From an uncultured Bacteroidales bacterium (GTDB lineage Bacteria; Bacteroidota; Bacteroidia; Bacteroidales; Paludibacteraceae), in the NCBI GenBank assembly GCA_900321775.1, contig ONXE01000082.1:1-8624 (forward strand): a DNA stretch of 8,624 nucleotides, given 5' to 3'. The notes below the pieces were generated by a model that saw only the letters and a list, made by a program, of their open reading frames with translations, was not told the origin of the DNA and did no database searches. Positions 1 through 5,872 of this stretch are shown here, piece by piece. The translations under genes were made by a program, and so were the position numbers. How positions within the stretch are numbered: position 1 is the stretch's first letter; every line of letters begins with the position of its first letter.

Positions 1-991
1 TAGAACACGAACGTACCGTTGTAGAACGAGTCCACCTGATAGCTCTGAAGCGTATCGCCGGTTGCGTTCAACAGATAAACGGTAGCACCGTTACAGGGCA
101 TCCACTGGTCGTTGGTGCGGGCAGCGTATTTGTACAGACCGTGAGATATCTTGTTGTCCATATCCTTGACCGTACCGCAGATGTAGCCGTGCGTGTCGGG
201 AGTGGCTCCGAAATAGGCCATGATGCCGCGGAAATAGCCCAAAGCCTCTATATGGCAGTGATCGTGGTTCAGCGCGCGGTGACGACCCGGTTGGTAAGTA
301 TGGAAATAACCTTCCCACAATCCGCCGGGTACGCCGTGCTTCAGTACGCCGTAGTAACCATAATAGGTCTTGCCACTGCAAGTGCGGGTACTGTTGCTGC
401 CCGAGCCCATGAAACTGACGTCGCCACGTACGTTTTGACTCGTCAGCGAATAGGCCGAGGCGGGTTCGTACCCCGCTGCGAACATATCGAAACGGTAAGG
501 CCAGATGGTCTGTCCGATTGCCTTACATGTCTGCTCGAACTCCGAGGTGGCTGCGTCGTAGCCGCGATAGAGGAAAAGCGGATAGTTGGTCGTATTGCCG
601 TCGGTGATGGCGTTGGAGTGAACCGAGATGAACAGGTCGAAGTTGCCGGCCTCCACCTCCTCACTAATCTCGGAGAGAGGACGGTTACTTTCTGATAAGG
701 CCAGGGACCGTTGGCCTCGCGGGACATCACTACCGTAGCGCCTGCCTGAACCAGACGGTCACGCAGGTACTGGCATTTCCACAGGTTGGTGTTGGTCTCG
801 TAGAATCCGCACGTGTCGGGCATGCCCGTGGAAGAGAGGTTCGGGAACGGAATAGTGGCCATCGGACGATCGTTCGGACCAAAGGAACCGTGACCCGGAT
901 TGACATAGATTCGCTTGCCGGTAAGGTCGGTCGCCGAAGCGGTCAGAACCATTGCCACCAGCGCAATAAGGGTAAAGATATACTTTTTCAT
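1..991 (-). pseudogene. Exported N-acetylmuramoyl-L-alanine amidase (Amidase_3 type), frameshifted and 3'-partial
   Basis: Zinc amidase predicted to cut the bond between N-acetylmuramic acid and the stem peptide in the periplasm. Translation from the ATG at 991 gives a signal peptide (MKKYIFTLIALVAMVLTASA), the first zinc motif NPGHG (His34) and FYETNTNLW (probable ligand Glu65), up to WPYQKV near residue 102. That frame then turns into arginine/serine-rich nonsense and stops at 443. The neighbouring frame, from about 689 to the left edge, carries the rest of the domain: NRPLSEISEEV, the ISVHSNA motif with the last zinc His, and GLWEGYFHT with a likely catalytic Glu. It continues past the amidase core into a segment (YICGTVKDMDN...GATVYLLN) resembling the start of a carboxypeptidase-regulatory-like domain. 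Adding one A to the AAA at 689-691 would restore YQKSNRPLSEIS. An upstream in-frame ATG at 997 is an alternative start. The C-terminus lies outside the window. Pseudogene versus sequencing error cannot be decided here. Confidence 0.85.
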
Positions 992-1036
992 AATCATCAA
1001 TTTACAAACTCTTAACTTACAAATTCACAAATTGAA

Positions 1037-1876
1037 TCAACGCACGTTGATAAGATAGGTCTCACCGTTCAAGCCTGAGCAAACAATCTTGCCGCTGCAA
1101 GCGTAAGGATACATCGCGTCGATGCCGTTGGTCAGCACCTGCGTTTGTCCGTTCAGGTTAACGGCCACGATTTCGGACGAGATAACGGTCTCACCGTTGT
1201 CCTTGTCGTTCATGCCGAGCACCACATTGTCGTTGTACCATTTGGGTGCCCGGAGGTTATGGCCGAGGAATTGGATGGCCGAACCGTCGATGTTGCACAC
1301 GTACGCGCCCACGCCACATACATAAAAGAGGACTTTCCTGCCGTTAGGACTGATGGACGGCCAAATGTAACTCTTGTTCGTGCCGAGCGGTGAGAGCTGA
1401 GTGGTCGTACCGCCAACAGTGATCATCAGTTGACGGTCCTCGATACTACACGTCGGACGTGCTGCCACCAGGTTGCCGCTGACTGCCAGTTTGCGCGAGG
1501 AGCGAGTCTTGTTCACCAACTGCTGCTTCTGACCGGAAGTCAGGTTGTGGCTCTTCAAGGTCATCTGACGCAGACGATTGGCGTCGTACGAGTTCTCGCG
1601 ATAAACCACCGTCTTTCCGTCGGTCGAAACGGTTGCGTTGTAACCCGCACCCGGGGCTTCCGACAGGGTCACCATCGTTTTGTCAGCCAGGTTGAACTGC
1701 TTCAGGCCCTGATTGGCGCCGGTTGTGAGAAGGATGTAACTGCCGTCAGGCGCGATGCCTGCCACTTTGACGTCACCCGCAGGCACGTCCAACTGTTCTA
1801 CGGAAGTCACGTTCAGTACTTGCGCATTAGCCGCCATTGTCAGCGCTAACGCAGCCAAAAAGAATACTTTTTTCAT
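1037..1876 (-). CDS. Exported TolB-like beta-propeller (PD40/WD40-like) protein
   Basis: A 279-aa protein with a clear signal peptide (MKKVFFLAALALTMAANA, cleavage before Gln19). The mature part is beta-rich, with repeated propeller-blade signatures: APDGSYILLTTG near residue 42, STDGKTVVYRE near 84, ISPNGRKVLFYV near 175, a degenerate PKWYNDNVVLG near 211, and a closing GKIVCSGLNGETYLI near 262. These match PD40/TolB-type blades, usually a binding or scaffolding fold rather than an enzyme; no catalytic motif is visible. It is shorter than a full TolB and lacks the N-terminal TolB domain, so it should not be called tolB. The start is the only MKK-type ATG before the signal peptide. It lies 99 bp after the GHL10 stop, with hairpins between, and 45 bp before the amidase start. 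Co-transcription with both is likely, which suggests a wall-associated accessory role (inference). Confidence 0.72.
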   Translation of the reverse strand: MKKVFFLAALALTMAANAQVLNVTSVEQLDVPAGDVKVAGIAPDGSYILLTTGANQGLKQFNLADKTMVTLSEAPGAGYNATVSTDGKTVVYRENSYDANRLRQMTLKSHNLTSGQKQQLVNKTRSSRKLAVSGNLVAARPTCSIEDRQLMITVGGTTTQLSPLGTNKSYIWPSISPNGRKVLFYVCGVGAYVCNIDGSAIQFLGHNLRAPKWYNDNVVLGMNDKDNGETVISSEIVAVNLNGQTQVLTNGIDAMYPYACSGKIVCSGLNGETYLINVR

Positions 1877-1933
1877 GCTTTCATTTTATTAGTTGTGTTT
1901 TGGATTTCTTACATTACTCCTCCCCTGTTATCT

Positions 1934-1988
1934 CTCCCCCTGTATGGGGGAGCAGGAGAGGGTCTGGAGGGTGAATTACCTCACCCTC
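1934..1988. repeat. Two adjacent hairpins (REP-like) over the GHL10 stop codon
   Basis: Hairpin one pairs CTCCCCC (1934-1940) with GGGGGAG (1946-1952) around a TGTAT loop. Hairpin two pairs GAGGGTGA (1967-1974) with TCACCCTC (1981-1988) around a 6-nt loop that contains most of the GHL10 stop codon (1976-1978). The surrounding GC-rich, strand-asymmetric sequence (CTCTCCCCC ... AGGAGAGGGT) resembles the REP-like intergenic palindromes scattered in many bacterial genomes. No U-tract follows on the transcribed (minus) strand. Attenuation or mRNA 3'-end protection between GHL10 and the propeller gene is therefore more plausible than a strong terminator. Confidence 0.6.
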
Positions 1989-3895
1989 TTTCCCGTGGTG
2001 TCGTAGAGTGCATCGCCGCGGCGAATCAGCAGTTGGCCTCTGTGGAAGATCAGTTCTGCCTGATGTTCACCTTCCACTTCGCTTAGACCGCTTCCGCCAT
2101 ACACGGTGATTTTGCAGAACACCTGATAGCCGCCGTCCACCGTCGTACCCGTGATCACCGCTTCGCCGTCACCAAAGCCCACTACGGTGCCGTTGTTCCA
2201 TACCAACGCCACATCCTCGTCGCTGCTGGTCCAAATCACGGTCTTCACCGTGGCATTACTGGGCGTGATGGTCGGATTGAGAGCAATCGACTCGCCCACC
2301 TTTAGCGTAGTTTCCGTCAGGCGCATCTTGATGCCCGTCACGTGCACGTCTATCGTGTCCACCACCTCGCTGTCAGCGCGGTTGTAGAAAGCCGGAGCAA
2401 ACTCGTTGCCAAAACGGTCCAGCGCACAGACGATGACCGACTTGTTCTCGCGGTCGCTCACCTTGGCCAGGCTAATCTGCTTGCCCCACGCGATGTCGTA
2501 CAGGTAACGGCCGCTGGTCTCGTATTTGGGCGCAGTGCCTTTGGGATAAACATACACGGCGTATCGCGGAGCCGACTCAGCGTGTTCCCACGTCAACATA
2601 CCGTCAGCAGAAAGGGCGATGTCGGTCGGCGCCGACAGGCTGTCCGTGGCTTTCCAATCCATAGCGGGAGGCAACGCTTTGTCAGAGAAAACCGAAGCCT
2701 TCAGACCCGGAATCAGGCCTTTGGAGCGGTACTGGTTGGTGTTGTAGAAGATAGCCCCCGGCGCGTTATAGGGCGCAGCCTTGCGGTTGGCGCGCACCTG
2801 AGCCGCCTCCTCCGCCACCGTCACCCAGTCCGAGTAATCGTTGTTAGCCGAATAGAAATGTATCTTCTGACCGTTAGGCAGCATCTCGGCAAAATGTTCG
2901 GTCATGTCGCCCCACCAGTTGGCCAGTTTGTTGTAGTTCTGGCCTGTAGAAGAGGTCGGCCAGTATATCTGCGGAGCTATGTAGTCCACGTATCCGCCCT
3001 GTATCCAGGCCATCGGGTCACAGAACTGAACGGCGTAGTCGTCCAAGCCTACTATGCCTTGCGGCAACGTAACGCCATACGACTCGGCCACGGCTCGCTG
3101 GGTCGTCCAGATACCGAAAGGCGCCATACCAAAGCGTACCCACGGTTTGACCGCCTGAATCGAGTCGTAAATCATTTCGATAGTTTGGTTCACGTTCTGA
3201 CGCCTCCAGTCTCCCGCATCCATGCCCGCGGGTTTGAACAGACGCTGCGACGTGCTGTCCTCGTATGTGGTGCCGCCGTAAGGGTAGAAATAGTCGTCCC
3301 ATATCATGCCGTCCACGTCGTAATTATTGACCATCTCCATCATTACATTGCACACGTATTGGCGCACGATGGGTTGTCCCGGGTCCAGAATCGTACCGTT
3401 GTAGCTGCCGTTCTCGTAATAGAGCAACCAGTCCGGATGCGAGGCACGGATGTCCACATTGCCGTAGCTGTTCTTGTTCACCTCATAACGGAAAGGATTA
3501 ACCCAGGCGTGAATCTCGATGCCACGGTTATGACACTCTTCGATAGCATATTGCAGGGGGTCGTAGCCGGGATTGGCTCCGCGCGTACCTGTCAGATTAT
3601 GACTCCACGGCTCGTAACTGGACTGATAGAATGCGTCAGCAGTAGGACGCACCTGCAGCATCACCGCGTTGATATTACCTGCCTTCAGCGTGTCCAATAT
3701 GGCGCACAATTGTCTTTTTTGCGCAGCGATACCATTTGCACTGGTTGCCAAAGTGCCGGGCCAGTCGATGCGGTAGTGCGTTGTCAGCCAGGTCGCCCGG
3801 AACTCACGCTTCGGATTCGGCTCGGCATTACATAAGTCCGTGGAAATCAGCGCTCCCACGAGAATAAGTACTGTCAGAATGATTTGCTTTTTCAT
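1976..3895 (-). CDS. GHL10 (DUF187) family glycosidase, DigH-like, with FN3-like and Big_2 domains
   Basis: A 639-aa exported protein. Residues 1-24 form a signal peptide ending near CNA. Residues about 30-405 are a GHL10/DUF187 TIM-barrel domain with its hallmarks: EFRATWLTT (31-39), MLQVRPTADAFY (79-90), EIHAWVNPFRY (127-137), DVDGMIWDDYFYPYGG (193-208; acidic residues 195, 200 and 201 are active-site candidates) and YIAPQIYW (305-312). Residues about 415-510 look like a fibronectin-III-type domain. Residues about 515-598 are a bacterial Ig-like Big_2 domain (LKVGESIALNPTITPSNAT, then TGTTVDGGYQVFCKITVYG). The last 25 or so residues form a short tail containing GQLLIRRGDALYDTTGKRV. The E. 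coli GHL10 protein DigH (YddW) is a glycosidase that cuts peptide-free peptidoglycan strands. That activity here is inferred, supported by the nearby amidase. The gene is first in its operon, behind the promoter at 3940-3971. The antisense open frame over it is a shadow. Confidence 0.9.
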   Translation of the reverse strand: MKKQIILTVLILVGALISTDLCNAEPNPKREFRATWLTTHYRIDWPGTLATSANGIAAQKRQLCAILDTLKAGNINAVMLQVRPTADAFYQSSYEPWSHNLTGTRGANPGYDPLQYAIEECHNRGIEIHAWVNPFRYEVNKNSYGNVDIRASHPDWLLYYENGSYNGTILDPGQPIVRQYVCNVMMEMVNNYDVDGMIWDDYFYPYGGTTYEDSTSQRLFKPAGMDAGDWRRQNVNQTIEMIYDSIQAVKPWVRFGMAPFGIWTTQRAVAESYGVTLPQGIVGLDDYAVQFCDPMAWIQGGYVDYIAPQIYWPTSSTGQNYNKLANWWGDMTEHFAEMLPNGQKIHFYSANNDYSDWVTVAEEAAQVRANRKAAPYNAPGAIFYNTNQYRSKGLIPGLKASVFSDKALPPAMDWKATDSLSAPTDIALSADGMLTWEHAESAPRYAVYVYPKGTAPKYETSGRYLYDIAWGKQISLAKVSDRENKSVIVCALDRFGNEFAPAFYNRADSEVVDTIDVHVTGIKMRLTETTLKVGESIALNPTITPSNATVKTVIWTSSDEDVALVWNNGTVVGFGDGEAVITGTTVDGGYQVFCKITVYGGSGLSEVEGEHQAELIFHRGQLLIRRGDALYDTTGKRVR

Positions 3896-3917
3896 ACTCT
3901 TTTGTCTCTTTCACATA

Positions 3918-3933
3918 CAAACGGAAACGTTTG
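3918..3933 (-). promoter_or_regulatory. Leader hairpin upstream of the GHL10 gene
   Basis: Perfect inverted repeat CAAACG (3918-3923) / CGTTTG (3928-3933) with a 4-nt loop. It sits just downstream of the predicted promoter -7 element, at or immediately after the likely transcription start, and 22 bp before the ATG at 3895. It could be an operator or a 5'-UTR stem-loop. Function is unproven. Confidence 0.4.
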
Positions 3934-3939
3934 CGGGTG

Positions 3940-3971
3940 CAAAGTTACAACAAATTTCTGACATATGCAAG
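3940..3971 (-). promoter_or_regulatory. Bacteroidota-type promoter for the GHL10-propeller-amidase operon
   Basis: Read on the minus strand, TAACTTTG (3947-3940) is an exact match to the Bacteroidota -7 consensus TAnnTTTG. Twenty bases upstream is CTTG (3971-3968), three of four bases of the -33 TTTG element. The following CACCCGC resembles the usual initiation region. Transcription would start near 3933 and give a leader of about 35-40 nt. Confidence 0.62.
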
Positions 3972-4024
3972 TGTTTGGTCAAAAAAATTACACTTTTTGC
4001 ATTTTTCTCCTCTCACACTTCCCC

Positions 4025-4080
4025 TTTTGACTTCTGACCTTCTACCTTTGACCTTCGACCTTTGACTTTTGACCTTCTGT
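4025..4080. repeat. Tandem heptamer repeat, consensus CTTTGAC, about 8 units
   Basis: Eight consecutive 7-bp units with variation: TTTTGAC, TTCTGAC, CTTCTAC, CTTTGAC, CTTCGAC, CTTTGAC, TTTTGAC, CTTCTGT. The phase is exact with no indels, and a short CT run follows. The plus strand is strongly pyrimidine-rich. It is non-coding and lies between the GHL10 promoter and the 3' end of the flavodoxin operon. Heptad satellites of this kind can vary in copy number; no function is evident. Confidence 0.75.
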
Positions 4081-4091
4081 CTCTCTCTTTA

Positions 4092-4112
4092 GTATTATAC
4101 TACGTATAATAC
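4092..4112. repeat. Perfect 9-bp inverted repeat with 3-bp centre
   Basis: GTATTATAC (4092-4100), spacer TAC, GTATAATAC (4104-4112). The arms are perfect reverse complements. It abuts the heptamer repeat, and an ACACGTGT palindrome follows at 4115-4122. It may be a dimeric-regulator operator or a cruciform/hairpin. It is about 120 bp upstream of the predicted GHL10 promoter, far for a classical repressor site. Confidence 0.6.
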
Positions 4113-4163
4113 ACACACGTGTCCGCCTCGAACACTTTTATCGGGACCTAATGAAGGGAGGTC

Positions 4164-4198
4164 GCTACGAGCTACGTCCGGTGGACGCAGCTCGTAGC
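4164..4198 (-). terminator. Long hairpin downstream of the flavodoxin gene, likely operon terminator
   Basis: Two 16-nt arms, 4164-4179 and 4183-4198, pair with one mismatch around a 3-nt loop. The outer ten bases, GCTACGAGCT and AGCTCGTAGC, are perfect complements, and weaker pairing extends outward. It begins 9 bp past the TAG at 4208-4210, as expected for the end of the leftward four-gene operon. There is no clear U-tract on the minus strand, so intrinsic termination strength is uncertain; it may instead be a repeat element or an mRNA-stabilising stem. Confidence 0.55.
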
Positions 4199-4207
4199 AA
4201 CTTTCCC

Positions 4208-4741
4208 CTACACCCTCTTCCCTAATTCGTACGCCTCCTGCAGTTTTGGGTTGCCGGCAATCTCACGAGGGGCGTTCACTCCGCCGCAGAACAGATGGGC
4301 TTTCAGTTCTGCCTTCTCAAAACAGTCAATCCAGCCTTGCAGACCACTCTCGGCACGTTTCGGAGTGTAGTCCTCGTCTTCGGCGGCTGTAGTCAACAAA
4401 TAGATGTCACGGAACTTGTAGTCTTTCGGATACATGGCGTTCATTCGGTCTATGAGAGTCTTCATCTGACCTGCCATCTCATAGTAATAAATAGGCGTTG
4501 CCCAACACACAACATCGGCGTCAAGCACGCGCTCCATGATAGCCGGCACATCGTCCTTGAAGACACAGGCACCCGTCTCCTGACATTTGAAACAACCTAT
4601 ACAAAACTTGATTTCTTTGCCTCTCAGCGAAATCAGCTCCACTTCATGCCCTGCACTCTTTGCGCCCTCGGCAAACTGCTCCGCCAGCGCGTGGCTGTTC
4701 GACCCCGGACGAAGAGAGGTAGATAATACAACTACTTTCAT
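4208..4741 (-). CDS. Flavodoxin-family / NADPH-dependent FMN reductase-like oxidoreductase
   Basis: A 177-aa cytoplasmic protein with no signal peptide. The N-terminus MKVVVLSTSLRPGSNSHAL contains a typical FMN phosphate-binding loop (S7-S16). ATPIYYYEMAGQMKTLIDR (81-99) is the conserved flavin-binding segment of the NAD(P)H-dependent FMN reductase/flavodoxin-like superfamily. A cysteine cluster, CIGCFKCQETGAC (Cys47, 50, 53 and 59), follows the first alpha/beta unit; it is common in this subfamily and may be redox-active. Expected role: two-electron reduction of a small electrophile or quinone-type substrate using FMN and NAD(P)H; the substrate is unknown. It is the last gene of the operon, 9 bp after the hydrolase stop, and a large hairpin follows it. 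Confidence 0.88.
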   Translation of the reverse strand: MKVVVLSTSLRPGSNSHALAEQFAEGAKSAGHEVELISLRGKEIKFCIGCFKCQETGACVFKDDVPAIMERVLDADVVCWATPIYYYEMAGQMKTLIDRMNAMYPKDYKFRDIYLLTTAAEDEDYTPKRAESGLQGWIDCFEKAELKAHLFCGGVNAPREIAGNPKLQEAYELGKRV

Positions 4742-4750
4742 ATATGCAAT

Positions 4751-5872
4751 TTACTTTAGATTCTTATTGAAGAACTCAGCTAACTTGTCCCATGGAATGA
4801 GGTTCTTGGGGGCACCTTTTCCTGCCGGCTCTGTATAACCGCCGTCATAGAGGTCGCAATGCGATGCGTCCGGAATAATAAGCAGTTCTTTGTTCTCAGG
4901 ACAGGGATTCGGAGCTACCACACTCTTGTAGCCGTCTGCTTTGCCGTCCACCATGTAATGGTACGCCGCTTCGCCAAAATAACGGCTATGGGCGTTCTCG
5001 CCGTGCATGATCAGAACCGCAGAACGGATCTCGTTGATGTAATACAGGAAACGGCTGTTGGCATAAGCCTGCGTGCCGATGACACGCCATCCGTCATTCG
5101 AGTTGCCGCTGCGCGCATGGTAGCCGCGCGGAGTCTTGTAGTAATCGTAGTAGTCGTGCACAAAACGAGGAGCCTGCGGAGGAACGGTGTCCAGCACACC
5201 TCCTGCCATAGCATTAGGATCCGCAAGACGCTGTTGGGACAGGTTCTCACGATTCCTGTGACGCCACTGCTCGTCATCGAAAGCATCGTTATAGTCGTTG
5301 CCCGACACACGCGTCATGTCGTACATCGTCGAAGCGACTGTCGCTTTGATACGCGTATCCGCTGCCGCCGCATTGAGCGCAATGCCGCCCCATCCGCAGA
5401 TACCGATGATACCTATGCGATTAGCGTCCACCTCAGGCTGTTGGCTCAAAAAATCCACCGCTGCCATAAAGTCCTCCGTATTGATATCCGGCGAAGCCGT
5501 ACGTCTCGGCTCTCCCGAACTCTCACCTGTATAAGAAGGATCAAAAGCCAGCGCAATAAAACCGCGCTCCGCCATCTTCATCGCATATAGCCCCGAACTC
5601 TGCTCTTTGGTCGCGCCGAAAGGACCGGACACAGCGATTGCCGCATATTTGACACCCTGTTCTTGGTCACTTTGTACCTTAGGCTGGTATAGGTCGCCAA
5701 CCAACGTGAACCCGTATTGGGTCTCGAAGGATACTTTTTTGTGAGAGACTTTCTCACTTAACGGGAACACTTTGTCCCATGTGTCTTTTTCACAATTCTT
5801 CATTTTGTCATTTGAATTTGTGCAAGCAGCAAAGGTAAGGGCTGCGAGCATTAGGGTAAAAAACTTTCTCAT
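4751..5872 (-). CDS. Lipoprotein alpha/beta hydrolase (dienelactone hydrolase-like), GICGWGG motif
   Basis: A 373-aa protein. The N-terminus MRKFFTLMLAALTFAAC is a lipoprotein signal with lipidation at Cys17, so it should act in the envelope. The alpha/beta-hydrolase fold is seen in YAAIAVSGPFG (76-86), the FIALAFDPSYTGESSGEPR strand and loop (105-123), the nucleophile-elbow region IGIIGICGWGGIAL (153-166), VLIMHGENAHS (286-296, possible acid Glu292) and the catalytic-His segment IIPDASHCDLYD (332-343, His338). Related proteins often read GICASGG here; this one has Trp161 where a Ser nucleophile would sit and Cys159 beside it, so a Cys nucleophile as in dienelactone hydrolase is possible. No lid domain is obvious. 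The start overlaps the upstream stop by one base (TAATG), implying translational coupling. Substrate unknown. Confidence 0.88.
   Translation of the reverse strand: MRKFFTLMLAALTFAACTNSNDKMKNCEKDTWDKVFPLSEKVSHKKVSFETQYGFTLVGDLYQPKVQSDQEQGVKYAAIAVSGPFGATKEQSSGLYAMKMAERGFIALAFDPSYTGESSGEPRRTASPDINTEDFMAAVDFLSQQPEVDANRIGIIGICGWGGIALNAAAADTRIKATVASTMYDMTRVSGNDYNDAFDDEQWRHRNRENLSQQRLADPNAMAGGVLDTVPPQAPRFVHDYYDYYKTPRGYHARSGNSNDGWRVIGTQAYANSRFLYYINEIRSAVLIMHGENAHSRYFGEAAYHYMVDGKADGYKSVVAPNPCPENKELLIIPDASHCDLYDGGYTEPAGKGAPKNLIPWDKLAEFFNKNLK

Noticed and set aside
443..690. C-terminal extension of the amidase in the frame from 991
   Set aside because: After residue 102 the translation becomes Arg/Ser/Pro-rich nonsense, while the adjacent frame carries the conserved amidase motifs. 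It is an out-of-frame tail, not a domain.
683..697. Programmed -1 ribosomal frameshift
   Set aside because: There is no X XXY YYZ slippery heptamer, no obvious downstream stimulator and no early stop in the zero frame, so simple indel mutation or sequencing error fits better.
1037..1876. Assignment as tolB
   Set aside because: Only PD40-like blades are seen. The N-terminal TolB domain and pal/tolA neighbours are absent, and the protein is much shorter than TolB.
2342..3835. Long plus-strand open frame (497 codons) antisense to the GHL10 gene
   Set aside because: Its translation is low-complexity in Arg/Val/His with no domain, signal peptide or promoter, while the opposite strand encodes an unmistakable GHL10 protein. 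It is a codon-bias shadow.
4025..4080. CRISPR-like array
   Set aside because: Seven-bp units directly abut with no spacers, which is a simple tandem repeat and not a CRISPR.
4115..4122. ACACGTGT as a restriction or attachment site of a mobile element
   Set aside because: No integrase, transposase, target-site duplication or tRNA gene is nearby. An 8-bp palindrome alone is weak evidence.
4859..5590. Plus-strand open frame over the alpha/beta hydrolase
   Set aside because: Arg/Val/His-rich shadow with no recognisable domain, antisense to a well-supported gene.
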